A stretch of DNA of 17,137 bases, from NCBI GenBank assembly GCA_001507935.1, contig LGET01000009.1:1-17137 (forward strand), given 5' to 3'. Made by a program: the position numbers and the translations under genes. Source of the DNA: Thermococcales archaeon 44_46. GTDB taxonomy: Archaea; Methanobacteriota_B; Thermococci; Thermococcales; Thermococcaceae. Below, piece after piece: positions 1 to 7,856 of this stretch. The notes beneath the pieces are model-generated. The model made no database searches. It saw only the letters and a program-made list of their open reading frames with translations, and was not told where the DNA came from. Numbering within the stretch: the first letter of the stretch is position 1; the number at the start of each line of letters is the position of its first letter.

Positions 1-750
1 GACGCAGTCAGCATTGCGGTTCCCACTTCTCTCCACAGGCAGGTAGCCTTAGAATTCATCGAGAACGGAGCCCACGTCCTGGTGGAGAAGCCCATAGCGG
101 AGAGCATCGAAAGTGCCGAAGAGATGATCAAAGCTGCAAAGAGAAACAATGTTCTTCTAATGGTAGGGCACGTTGAGAGATTCAACCCTGGAGTTTTGAA
201 GCTGAAGGAAGTTCTGGAAGAAGGTTTGATAGGTAAAGTGGTTACTACTACCGCAAAGCGTGTTGGACCTTTGCCTCCCCAAATCAAGGACGTTGGAGTT
301 ATAGTGGATCTGGCGGTTCACGATATAGACGTTATGAGGTTTCTGCTTGGAGAGAACGTTAAGAGCGTCTACGCAAGGGCTGGGAGTGCCAAAAATCCAT
401 TCGAGCTTGAAGATTACGCCGTAATAATGCTGAACTTTGGAGATGCTACGGGAGTTATCGAGACAAACTGGTTAACCCCGCACAAGGTCAGAAAGCTCAC
501 CGTGGTTGGAACTGAAGGAATTGCTGAGCTTGACTACATAACTCAAAAGCTCCTTATATACAACCACGAATGGGCCAGGGAAGCCAAGATAAACATTAGG
601 GAGCCTTTGAGGAATGAACTTGAGCACTTTGTAGAGTGCGTTGAGAAAGGGAAGAAACCTTTGGTTTCTGGGGAGGATGGCCTCCACGCATTGAAAGTTG
701 CTATAAAGGCCTTGGAAAGTGCTAAAAATGGGGATATCTCCAAAATTTAA
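1..750 (+). CDS. Gfo/Idh/MocA-family sugar dehydrogenase, 3' part (5' end outside window)
   Basis: The frame is open from base 1 to the TAA at 748-750, giving 249 residues; the true start lies upstream. The in-frame GTG at 82 falls inside the Rossmann domain and is not a believable start. The EKP motif (about residues 29-31 of the visible part) supplies the lysine conserved in this NAD(P)-dependent family, and GHVERFNP opens the C-terminal domain. DLAVHDID carries the Asp and His usually found near the sugar. These features, together with the glycosyltransferase downstream, fit a nucleotide-sugar 3-dehydrogenase of the UDP-GlcNAc/UDP-GlcNAcA type, which oxidises the sugar C3 in the cytoplasm before amination. 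The exact substrate is inference. Single-line GC is about 50% (32 of the first 60 bases), clearly above the next genes, so it may belong to an older, better adapted part of the locus. Confidence 0.85.
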   Translation, partial: DAVSIAVPTSLHRQVALEFIENGAHVLVEKPIAESIESAEEMIKAAKRNNVLLMVGHVERFNPGVLKLKEVLEEGLIGKVVTTTAKRVGPLPPQIKDVGVIVDLAVHDIDVMRFLLGENVKSVYARAGSAKNPFELEDYAVIMLNFGDATGVIETNWLTPHKVRKLTVVGTEGIAELDYITQKLLIYNHEWAREAKINIREPLRNELEHFVECVEKGKKPLVSGEDGLHALKVAIKALESAKNGDISKI

Positions 751-794
751 GGGATTAAATTATATCTACTTTCTACTTTAGGAGGGTATGAACT

Positions 795-1664
795 ATGAAA
801 AGTAACAATCAAATATCTGGCACAAATCCCCGAGTATCTGTAATTATTCCTACATATAATTCGGGAAATACCTTAGAAAGAACCCTTCAGTCACTGCTTA
901 ACCAGACATATAAAAACATCGAAATTATAATTGTAGACAAGGGATCACAAGACAATACAATAGAGATTGCAAAAAAGTATGCAAATAAATATGACAATGT
1001 TAAAGTGTATAGCATCCCTGCAAGTGAACGTACTGAACAATTCAACTATGGGGTATCAAAAAGTAGTGGGGACTACATATATTATGTAGGTTCTGACTTT
1101 ATTTTAGAACCTACAGTAATTGAAGAGGCCGTGAAAAAATGTGAGAATGAAGGATATGATGCTATTTGTATTCATAATACTTCTGATCCAACTATAAGTT
1201 TTTGGGCAAAAGTACGAAAGCTAGAGAGGGACTGTTATGTCGATGATGACCTTAATGTTGCAGCAAGATTTTTCAAAAAATCTGTCTATCTAGCAGTAGG
1301 AGGGTACGATCCCAATTTGGTGGCTGCAGAGGAGTATGATTTACATAATAGGTTATTGAAAGCAGGATACAGAATAGGTAGAATTACATCAAAAGAAATA
1401 CACATTGGAGAACCAAGGACTCTCTGGGAAATTATAAAGAAGCACTATTACTATGGAAAAACGTTACCCAAATTTGTAGAAAAAAACAAAGCTAGAGGCA
1501 TAAAACAATTAAGCCCTGTAAGGCCAGCATATCTAAGAAACTGGAAAAAATTTGTTAGACAGCCAATCTTAACTCTGGGATTTATAGTATACCAAATTTC
1601 AAGATATGGTGCAGCGGGGATTGGGTACCTCAGGGGGAAAATGTGGAGGACACAGGATGACTGA
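795..1664 (+). CDS. Glycosyltransferase family 2 (GT-A fold)
   Basis: This 289-residue protein has an N-terminal GT-A domain: VSVIIPTYNSGNTLERTLQS at residues 14-33, then IIIVDKGSQDNT, where D48 would contact the nucleotide. VGGYDP and EEYDLHNRLLKAGYRIG further along fit the acceptor/base region of family 2. The metal-binding DxD position reads GSD (99-101), so only one acidic residue is clear there. A weakly hydrophobic C-terminal stretch (about 255-280) may sit on the membrane, but there is no clear transmembrane helix. The ATG at 795 is preceded by GGAGGG at 781-786. The gene overlaps by eight bases an alternative start of the next gene, so the two are probably co-transcribed. It is AT-rich compared with the dehydrogenase before it, suggesting transfer. 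Role: adding one sugar from an activated donor to a glycan or lipid carrier; donor and acceptor unknown. Confidence 0.85.
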   Translation: MKSNNQISGTNPRVSVIIPTYNSGNTLERTLQSLLNQTYKNIEIIIVDKGSQDNTIEIAKKYANKYDNVKVYSIPASERTEQFNYGVSKSSGDYIYYVGSDFILEPTVIEEAVKKCENEGYDAICIHNTSDPTISFWAKVRKLERDCYVDDDLNVAARFFKKSVYLAVGGYDPNLVAAEEYDLHNRLLKAGYRIGRITSKEIHIGEPRTLWEIIKKHYYYGKTLPKFVEKNKARGIKQLSPVRPAYLRNWKKFVRQPILTLGFIVYQISRYGAAGIGYLRGKMWRTQDD

Positions 1665-1710
1665 GAATAATTTGTTATCAGGTCCACAAATTATTAAGGA
1701 GGGCAAACGG

Positions 1711-3213
1711 ATGAAGAAACCAAAAGTTATAGTGGTAGGCCTTGATGGTGCAACATGGGATTTAATAATACCGTTAGTAAAAAAAGGGGAATTACCCACG
1801 TTTGAAATGTTGTTAAGAAATAGCGCTTGGGGAAGGCTAAAAAGTACAATCCCTCCAGTAACATTTCCAGCCTGGCACTCATTGTTTACCGGGAAAAACC
1901 CTGGAAAACTTGGTGTTTATAATTTCGTTCAGGTAGATGTTAGTAAGCACACATTCAAAATAAATACTCCCTACTCTTTCAGTGGAAATCCAATATGGAA
2001 AATTTTGTCTGATAAGGGGTATAAAAGTTGCATTATAAATGTCCCAACAGCGAAAGTTGAAAGAATAAACGGGGTAATAGTAGGAGGTCCATTTTCAGAT
2101 AAATTAGTCTATCCCCAAGAATATGAAGAACTATTGAATAGCATGAACTATGAACAGTACCCAGAAAAATTAACTAAATTGGGATTGTATGGAAAAGAAA
2201 AACCTTCACCAGAGCTAATCGAGGAAGTTATTTCGTCTAGGTTTAACTTAGCTAGGTTACTAATAGAAAAGGAACATCCGGACTTTCTAGTAGTTACAAT
2301 ATTCACTATAGACAATATTCAGCATTTCTATTGGGGAGATGAGATAGTAAATGTTGCTTGGAAAATTATAGACAAGCAATTAGGAAACTTTCTTGCCGAA
2401 TTTATGGGACACAGTTATATATTACTAGTTTCGGATCATGGTTTTAGTGAAGGTAGGGGAACTTTTTATATTTCCAAGTTTTTAACTGATCATGGGCTCA
2501 TAAGATATAAAAGGCCAATAATTCAACGGATAACTTCACGTGTATCATTGGACAAAATACTTGGGCTTGGCATAAAACTAAGACTAAGTAAACTTGCCAA
2601 ATATCTTCCGCAAGAAAAACTATTAGAGATAATCTCCATATTTCAAGATAAAGGTGGGCGTCTTGGGGCTAAAGGATTAGAGAAGGTCATTGATTGGGAG
2701 AATAGCTTTGCCATTCCAATAGATAATCTAATATATCTAAACGGCCCCGAGGAACAAAAAACAAATATAAAATTACTCATAAAAGAAGAATTGGAAAAAC
2801 TTCCAATTATAAATAAGGTGTTTCTCAAGGAAGATATTTATTGGGGCAACTTCGTTAACTCCGCACCCGATCTGGTAATTATGCCTCAAAAAGGAGTTGA
2901 TGTTCTAGAAAATCCTTCTGCAGACAAACTCATAGAGAACAAAATAGTACGCTCACGGTGGAAGGCAGTCCATGAGTTGTATGGAATATTTTTAATCAAC
3001 GGGCCAAATGTTGAGCCCAAAAAAGAACTAAAAGCTAATATCTATGACATCGCCCCCACAATATTATACCTATTTGGACTTCCACCAGATCCCGATATGG
3101 ATGGAAGGATTCTTTATGAAGTATTTAAGAAAAAACAAGCTAACATCGATAAAGATTATACCGAAAAACTGAGGATAAAACATAAAATAAAGGCATTAAG
3201 AGACAAATTATAA
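1711..3213 (+). CDS. Alkaline-phosphatase-superfamily phosphodiesterase/pyrophosphatase-like protein
   Basis: The 500-residue product starts KVIVVGLDGATWDLI, the N-terminal signature of archaeal type I phosphodiesterase/nucleotide pyrophosphatase-like proteins. The expected two-metal ligands can be placed: D12, the nucleophile T51 in PPVTFPAWHSLFTG, the Asp/His of IDNIQHFYW, the VSDHGF pair, and the late His of AVHELYGIFLINGP. The enzyme therefore looks catalytically complete. No signal peptide or membrane helix is evident, so it may act in the cytoplasm or at the inner membrane face. I chose ATG 1711 because AAGGAGGG (1696-1703) lies just before it and the family starts here. An in-frame ATG at 1657, overlapping the previous stop and preceded by GGAGG at 1646-1650, would add 18 residues. 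The position between glycosyltransferase-type genes suggests hydrolysis of a phosphate ester or pyrophosphate in glycan or glycolipid synthesis; the substrate is unknown. Confidence 0.85.
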   Translation: MKKPKVIVVGLDGATWDLIIPLVKKGELPTFEMLLRNSAWGRLKSTIPPVTFPAWHSLFTGKNPGKLGVYNFVQVDVSKHTFKINTPYSFSGNPIWKILSDKGYKSCIINVPTAKVERINGVIVGGPFSDKLVYPQEYEELLNSMNYEQYPEKLTKLGLYGKEKPSPELIEEVISSRFNLARLLIEKEHPDFLVVTIFTIDNIQHFYWGDEIVNVAWKIIDKQLGNFLAEFMGHSYILLVSDHGFSEGRGTFYISKFLTDHGLIRYKRPIIQRITSRVSLDKILGLGIKLRLSKLAKYLPQEKLLEIISIFQDKGGRLGAKGLEKVIDWENSFAIPIDNLIYLNGPEEQKTNIKLLIKEELEKLPIINKVFLKEDIYWGNFVNSAPDLVIMPQKGVDVLENPSADKLIENKIVRSRWKAVHELYGIFLINGPNVEPKKELKANIYDIAPTILYLFGLPPDPDMDGRILYEVFKKKQANIDKDYTEKLRIKHKIKALRDKL

Positions 3214-3265
3214 AATAGTAAGTTGCAGTAAGGCCAAAACCTAAACATGAAATCGGGTGGTTATT

Positions 3266-5191
3266 ATGCTTCACCGGGATAAATTATTCAAAGTCGTTCC
3301 CCTCTTGACGGCGTTGTTACTTACCTTGTTAGCATGTAGAGATTATATTTTCTACGATGGGTACATATACCTAGCAGAACAATTTGAGGTATACTCCTTG
3401 GATCAATTTTGGAGAATTGTGTACCCGATTTGGAATGAGCAATTGCAAGGGATTAGCATTGCTGATTTCCCAAAAATATATTATTACGCCTTTCTGGTTG
3501 CAATTGGAAAATTAAGTAGTAATTCATATAAAGTGCTACAGTTAACTGCACTAGCATTACCAATTTTCATAACATTTGTATCTTCGTTTTATATGAATAA
3601 GTATATGCTCCAAAAAGTTATCAAGGATCCTCACACTCAAGAACATATAATACTAATTGCATCTCTTGTGGGAGCATTTGTATTTACAGTAAACCCTTGG
3701 TTTGTCACTAATCCTCGCAACATAATTCTTAGAATTGAGTACTCCTCAATGCCGCTCATTGCACTATTTTTTACAAAGTTACTCGAAACAAAAAAGTTAA
3801 AATATGGACTATACCTAGCGATACTTCTTTCTATTGTCTCAGGATGGAGATTTATGGCGATTGTATTAGTTATGTTAATAATAATATTTGTTCTATATAC
3901 AATTCATGTACTGAAGGAAGATAGTCCAATTGAGCTAAACTCTTTTCTTTTGACAACTATTTTATCGCTCATAGCATTCACGTTAATGTCCCTTGCAAGG
4001 ATTATACCAGGAGTTTTATATTCACGATACATCCCACCCCAAGCAGTTGAGGTATTTACGGAGAATATGATCCAGCGAGAGCCGATCCTACATATTTTCA
4101 CAACCAAAATTTATAGTTGGACAAGTAGTCAGTTTAATATGGTGTATAACGATAATACTCATTTTATATTTATTTTAATATTTATTTTTGCTGCCACATA
4201 TTTAATGTTGAGCTCATCAAAAAGTAGCAACTTTTATTACCTGTTTCCCCCCACATTGTTTGTACTATCTGTTTTGCTCGTATCTAGAGAGATAAACGTT
4301 GACTCTATCCTCGTTATGAGCCCTAGTATAGGAAGACTCTTTAGACACGCAAGTTGGAACATCATGCCAGGTATTCTTGCACTTTCTGTGATGGCCAGTT
4401 ACTCAGCGTACATGATAGCAACTAAGTATAACAAAAAAGCAGTTGTTGTATTGCCATTAGTGATAGTAATGTTATTAACAGCAGTAGCATCTTGGCCCAT
4501 GTTTACAGGAGATATGAATGGATATTGGAGACCCGCAAAACCCCCCAGTGATTACTTGATAGCCAACCAGATATTAGTTAACAAAAGTAATGACACAAAC
4601 CATCATGTAATCTGGTTACCGAGTATTGGAGATGCCAGAGCTATTTGGAGCAACCAGACTGGACCTTATATCAACAGTGCCCCTACTGGAATATTTGGGA
4701 TCAGATCTTCCTCGCTACCAAGTTATGATATTAATAGCTTTTATTTCTTCAAGTACTACAATGTTATCAATGTGTTGTCCCCATTTCCAGGTTACGTAGG
4801 GAACTTGTCTCAGATATATTCACTTCTCAACATACACTACATAATCATCTGTTATGACAGAATATGGCCCCCAATATTCCAAGATAGAGGCTTAACTAAC
4901 CAAAAACTTAGAGCTATAGCAAACAATTTAGCAAACACATCGTGGGCAACCTTAATTTATAGAGGCAAATATCTCTCCGCTTTTGAGTTATCAAACAGCC
5001 CTAGAGAATTTGAAGTTAGAAAGAATATACTGGCAATAAACGGGAATCTTCCAATAATTGGAAGCATTGAGTCATCGTTTGATGGAGAAATTCCTGCAAT
5101 AGTATTCTTGGAAAGCCCTAGAGCAAAAGGTGTTAATGTTTCTTTGTTCAACAATATCCTACTCCGGGGGGGACTATGTATCCAGTTCTAA
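3266..5191 (+). CDS. N-terminal membrane half of a large surface-glycan membrane protein (GT-C/YfhO-like), split by frameshift
   Basis: About 640 residues. Roughly the first 410 form ten or eleven hydrophobic helices with an acidic loop after the first (CRDYIFYDGYIYLAEQF), as in GT-C/YfhO-like polytopic proteins; VNPWFVTNPRN and WRFMAIVL lie between helices. The rest is an extracytoplasmic domain rich in N-x-S/T sequons, with LNIHYIIICYD resembling the soluble part of YfhO-like proteins. ATG 3266 follows GGTGG (3256-3260); GTG 3257 is a weaker option. The frame ends at 5189-5191 with a tail (LCIQF) that looks non-native. The sequence continues in the -1 frame as the next entry, right after a run of seven G at 5166-5172. 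One extra G would fuse both into a protein of about 1,240 residues. Likely role: lipid-linked sugar transfer or surface-polymer assembly at the outer face; inferred from architecture only. Confidence 0.75.
   Translation: MLHRDKLFKVVPLLTALLLTLLACRDYIFYDGYIYLAEQFEVYSLDQFWRIVYPIWNEQLQGISIADFPKIYYYAFLVAIGKLSSNSYKVLQLTALALPIFITFVSSFYMNKYMLQKVIKDPHTQEHIILIASLVGAFVFTVNPWFVTNPRNIILRIEYSSMPLIALFFTKLLETKKLKYGLYLAILLSIVSGWRFMAIVLVMLIIIFVLYTIHVLKEDSPIELNSFLLTTILSLIAFTLMSLARIIPGVLYSRYIPPQAVEVFTENMIQREPILHIFTTKIYSWTSSQFNMVYNDNTHFIFILIFIFAATYLMLSSSKSSNFYYLFPPTLFVLSVLLVSREINVDSILVMSPSIGRLFRHASWNIMPGILALSVMASYSAYMIATKYNKKAVVVLPLVIVMLLTAVASWPMFTGDMNGYWRPAKPPSDYLIANQILVNKSNDTNHHVIWLPSIGDARAIWSNQTGPYINSAPTGIFGIRSSSLPSYDINSFYFFKYYNVINVLSPFPGYVGNLSQIYSLLNIHYIIICYDRIWPPIFQDRGLTNQKLRAIANNLANTSWATLIYRGKYLSAFELSNSPREFEVRKNILAINGNLPIIGSIESSFDGEIPAIVFLESPRAKGVNVSLFNNILLRGGLCIQF
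5166..5173 (+). other. G7 frameshift site joining two halves of one gene
   Basis: The run of seven G followed by A (5166-5173) lies where the upstream frame (CGG GGG GGA CTA) must change to the downstream frame (GGG GGG ACT ATG). Adding a single G restores one continuous reading frame. The zero-frame reading also contains a GGGGGGA heptamer of the X XXY YYZ type that can allow -1 ribosomal slippage. The options are a sequencing undercall, a true inactivating or phase-variable indel, or programmed frameshifting; the sequence alone cannot separate them. Confidence 0.75.
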
Positions 5192-6969
5192 CCAATATTC
5201 AGGACATACGAGTAACGTCAAATGACTTTGATCCTAGGAAAACTTGGTCAAAAGGCAGTGTTAATAACATTGAGACTCTCCGAGCAATATACAAACTAGG
5301 AATACAGTGGCCATGGGATTTTGATTATGGAAAAGGCTTAGTGTTTACTTGGGCCCCTAGAGAAATCCCCAAATATTTAATCCCCAAATCTTCAGATTTA
5401 GTTGCTTTTTGGAATTTTGATAACAAAAAAGAGTTTGACGAGTGGGCAACATATAATCCCAATATAACAAAAGGATATCTCCTAATTACAGTATGGAATA
5501 ATTCGACACTAAAACAAATGCTGTGGAACTCAACTTGGGGATGGAAGACGATAAAATCTCCTTTAATTGAAGTAGAGCCAGAGCATGTTTATCGTTTTGA
5601 ACTCAAAATCAAAGGCGATCATTCTCATAAAGTACATATAAAAATACTTGAATTTGATGAAAACAAAGTGTCTTTATCGGCCAAAACAATTACTGGAGTT
5701 GGAGATGGGACTTTTGACTGGAAAACCATAACATTTGATTACCAGCCTGAAAATGAGAACACTAGATATTTACAGCTCCAGATATGGCACGGACATGAAA
5801 CAGACAAGCCACTGCCCAACGTAATCTGGATAGATGATGTGAAAGTTTATGACATCACAAACTACACTAAGCCAGTCACCCTTGAAATTCCATTCAAAGT
5901 CGATAAAACTGACAATTACAGGCTTTTCATCCGCTACTTCAAGAACCAAAAAGGCGGAGCAATAAGAGTTTATCTAGACGAGACTCCCATATACATCGAG
6001 ACCAAAGACCAGTTGAACAAATTTGTTTGGAAAGACCTAGGCACATTCAAACTTGAAAAAGGAAAACACAAAATAGTTCTTGAGAATGTCAGGGGATTCA
6101 ATGCAGTCAATCTGTTTGCATTAGTACCAAAGACAGAATATCAAAAAGCAAGTGAAGAAATCAAAAAACTGCTACAGAACAAAACAGTAATCTACCTCTT
6201 CGAAGCAGAATCTGACTTGTACAGAGAAAACGCCGAAACAATAAAAGACCTCAATGCAAGCAACGGGGAAGCTGTAAAGTTTAAAGATAAAGGAAAAGCA
6301 TGGCAAACTGTAGAAATCGTGAAGAGCAGCACATACAAACTCGCATTGAAAGGTAAAGGTATTTTCAACGTGTCTATAGGAGACTACAGCTACGTTTTGA
6401 CACTGAGTGATTCAACTTTCAGCTACACTCCAGAGTTTTACCTACAGAGTGGGGATTATACACTAGAGATCACCCCACTCTCAAAAGATGAAGCCTTAGA
6501 CGTGGTCTGGCTCTACTCAACAAACAACAACGAAACACTCGAAGAACTCTTCCAAGTCAAGGAAACTCCCGCCACAGTCAAAAACTACACAAAAATCAAC
6601 CCAACCCTCTGGAAGGTCAAAGTCAACGCAACAAAGCCCTTCATGTTAACCTTCGCCGAATCCTATGATCCTCTCTGGGAGGCAAGGGTTTACAAAGATG
6701 GCAAACTCATGGAAAAAGTCTCCCCAGTTCCCGTATATGGAGTCATCAACGGCTTCTGGATCAACCAGACCGGAAACCTTGAAATAGTCCTGAGATACAC
6801 TCCGCAGGACTGGTTCGAAAGGGGATTAATAATCTCCTTAACAACCTTCATCCTCAGCGTATTCTACATCTTCTACGACTGGAGGAGAGAAAAAGGAGAT
6901 AAATGGGCCAAGAGATTGGAAGAGAAGTTCAGAAGGATAATTAGTAGAGTCAAGATAAAGGGGCATTAA
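5176..6969 (+). CDS. C-terminal half of the same large membrane protein: beta-sandwich domains plus tail anchor
   Basis: The ATG at 5176 has no convincing ribosome-binding site and lies inside the previous frame, so this is most likely the downstream half of a frameshifted gene. The 597 residues begin with a segment containing FDPRKTWSKG and FDYGKGLVFTWAPRE. Next comes a first beta-sandwich (about 75-230) running from FWNFDN to WIDDVKVYD, a second (about 233-320) with DNYRLFIRYF and VYLDETPIYI, and a third (about 340-460). A conserved PLWEARVYKDGK region follows, then one membrane helix (about 549-568) and a basic cytoplasmic tail (FYDWRREKGDKWAKRLEEKF). The sandwiches look like carbohydrate-binding modules outside the cell. 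Composition changes within the gene: one 60-base line near 5641 is 30% GC, while 6601-6660 is 50%. Broken copies of its last ~100 bases recur at 9421-9513 and 10349-10456. Confidence 0.75.
   Translation: MYPVLTNIQDIRVTSNDFDPRKTWSKGSVNNIETLRAIYKLGIQWPWDFDYGKGLVFTWAPREIPKYLIPKSSDLVAFWNFDNKKEFDEWATYNPNITKGYLLITVWNNSTLKQMLWNSTWGWKTIKSPLIEVEPEHVYRFELKIKGDHSHKVHIKILEFDENKVSLSAKTITGVGDGTFDWKTITFDYQPENENTRYLQLQIWHGHETDKPLPNVIWIDDVKVYDITNYTKPVTLEIPFKVDKTDNYRLFIRYFKNQKGGAIRVYLDETPIYIETKDQLNKFVWKDLGTFKLEKGKHKIVLENVRGFNAVNLFALVPKTEYQKASEEIKKLLQNKTVIYLFEAESDLYRENAETIKDLNASNGEAVKFKDKGKAWQTVEIVKSSTYKLALKGKGIFNVSIGDYSYVLTLSDSTFSYTPEFYLQSGDYTLEITPLSKDEALDVVWLYSTNNNETLEELFQVKETPATVKNYTKINPTLWKVKVNATKPFMLTFAESYDPLWEARVYKDGKLMEKVSPVPVYGVINGFWINQTGNLEIVLRYTPQDWFERGLIISLTTFILSVFYIFYDWRREKGDKWAKRLEEKFRRIISRVKIKGH
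6846..6969 (+). repeat. Tail repeat copy 1 (intact, 3' end of the large membrane gene)
   Basis: This is the coding end of the large membrane gene: end of the membrane helix, FYIFYDWRREKGDKWAKRL and the basic tail. It is the reference for two damaged copies downstream. A 29-base stretch (6862-6890) is identical to 10373-10401, and the region 6877-6938 aligns with 9424-9483 with small differences. Confidence 0.8.
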
Positions 6970-6980
6970 CCTCCTAACTA

Positions 6981-7014
6981 GGAAAAAAGCTTCCTTCAAT
7001 TTTTATTCTTTTTG
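6981..7014. terminator. Bidirectional T-tract terminator between convergent genes
   Basis: For the + transcript there are T5 runs at 7000-7004 and 7009-7013. For the - transcript the A6 run at 6983-6988 reads as U6 just after the PIN toxin stop at 7003. T-rich stretches without strong hairpins are the normal archaeal termination signal. Assigned from sequence only. Confidence 0.45.
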
Positions 7015-7425
7015 TAATAGTTCTTTTATGGCTTTTTCAATTTTCCAGACCTCAATTAAACCTTCTTTGCCAATCTTTTCAAAGTGCTTATCGTTAGTTA
7101 TGATAACAGCCCTGGTTTTGAGGCAGGTAGCGGCGTGAACAGCATCAGCACCTTGGTTTAGAGGGAAGTACTTCAAACACTTAAGAACTTCCTCCCTTGA
7201 GGGATTCACGATTTTAGTCCTTTTTCTTAGAAACTCGAAGAAATCCATTGCATTAAGTGCTTCGGCATACTTCTTATATTCAGCAAGGAGGACATCATTC
7301 CCAACAAGCTCATAATCCGAAGTAAGCAAATAAAGGAGCAGATCCGTTGTTTTTGTCCAGCCCTTTTTTACTGCAGCAATGAAAACGTTAGTATCAATCA
7401 GAAATCTTGTATTTTTCTTTGGCAA
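7003..7425 (-). CDS. PIN-domain ribonuclease toxin (VapC-type)
   Basis: This 140-residue protein has the PIN layout: D11 in FLIDTNVF, E49 in LLAEYKKY, D94 in GADAVHAA, and D112 in IITNDKHF. These four acidic residues bind the metal in PIN nucleases, so the toxin appears intact. Length is normal for VapC. It starts with TTG at 7425, preceded by a GAGGGG site, and overlaps the AbrB-type antitoxin by 32 bases. Such overlap is typical of a translationally coupled vapBC operon, with the antitoxin first. VapC family members cut RNA (tRNA or rRNA) and are held inactive by the partner; the target here is unknown. It ends 34 bases from the convergent large membrane gene. Confidence 0.88.
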   Translation of the reverse strand: MPKKNTRFLIDTNVFIAAVKKGWTKTTDLLLYLLTSDYELVGNDVLLAEYKKYAEALNAMDFFEFLRKRTKIVNPSREEVLKCLKYFPLNQGADAVHAATCLKTRAVIITNDKHFEKIGKEGLIEVWKIEKAIKELLQKE

Positions 7426-7666
7426 CTCTATTCCCCTCTTCCTCTGTTTCCTTTTCTAGCTTGTCAATATCTACCTTCTTTGCCTTTGCTATGAGCTCTT
7501 GGAGCATCTGCTTCACATTAAAACGCTTTAATATTATTGTTTCATTGTCAATTTCTGTTACCAAGAACTCTTCCCCCTTCTTAATCTTCAGCTTTCTCCT
7601 AATATCTTTTGGGAGCAAAATCCTACCCTTTTCATCAACCCTAGTAATTCCCACTTTTCCCACCAA
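7394..7666 (-). CDS. AbrB/SpoVT-fold antitoxin (VapB-type)
   Basis: This protein of about 90 residues carries an N-terminal swapped-hairpin AbrB domain (VDEKGRILLPKDIRRKLKIK, about residues 11-30, then GEEFLV). The charged C-terminal helix (about 54-90) would wrap around the PIN toxin. It precedes and overlaps the toxin gene. The frame opens with TTG at 7666, followed at once by GTG at 7663. A TATA-like TTTAAATA lies about 26 bases upstream, which suggests a leaderless message and leaves TTG or GTG as the start. Known role of the family: DNA-binding repressor of its own operon and neutraliser of the toxin. Confidence 0.85.
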   Translation of the reverse strand: MVGKVGITRVDEKGRILLPKDIRRKLKIKKGEEFLVTEIDNETIILKRFNVKQMLQELIAKAKKVDIDKLEKETEEEGNRVAKEKYKISD

Positions 7667-7683
7667 TCCAACTTTTTGACAAA

Positions 7684-7697
7684 CAGTATTTAAAGAT
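7684..7697 (-). promoter_or_regulatory. Putative TATA box of the vapBC-type operon
   Basis: On the - strand the sequence reads CTTTAAATACTG. Its centre lies about 26 bases before the antitoxin start, the normal archaeal TATA to transcription-start distance, and implies a leaderless transcript. The rest of the 245-base divergent gap (7667-7911) holds the AbiEi operator and a partial half-site. Confidence 0.4.
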
Positions 7698-7733
7698 TTC
7701 TCAAGTGATTACTGTTATAATAAGATCTATAAA

Positions 7734-7743
7734 ATGTAACAAC
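7734..7743 (+). promoter_or_regulatory. Extra copy of the operator half-site
   Basis: ATGTAACAAC at 7734-7743 is identical to 7864-7873, which spans the inner end of the left operator arm. A degenerate partner (TGTTAT at 7712-7717) lies 16 bases upstream, so this may be a weaker second operator. Confidence 0.3.
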
Positions 7744-7856
7744 TCATTACTAATTAATAGTCCATTGAATCTCTTCATCTTAGAATTTTTACATCTTACG
7801 ACAAGGTGAAGCTTCTACGTTTGAGGTTAAGAAGGTTAATTCGAGAACTTAAGGAA

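Noticed and set aside
751..775. TATA-like AAATTATATC before the GT2 gene
   Set aside because: A start 26 bases downstream would fall after the GGAGGG ribosome-binding site (781-786), so it does not fit as the promoter for this gene.
1606..1710. Upstream extension of the phosphodiesterase-like gene
   Set aside because: Residues before 1711 overlap the GT2 coding end and match no family start; the strong AAGGAGGG supports 1711, although 1657 remains possible.
7407..7679. 90-codon + strand frame over the antitoxin
   Set aside because: It is an antisense shadow: Ser/Phe-rich, low-complexity translation opposite the clear AbrB-type domain.
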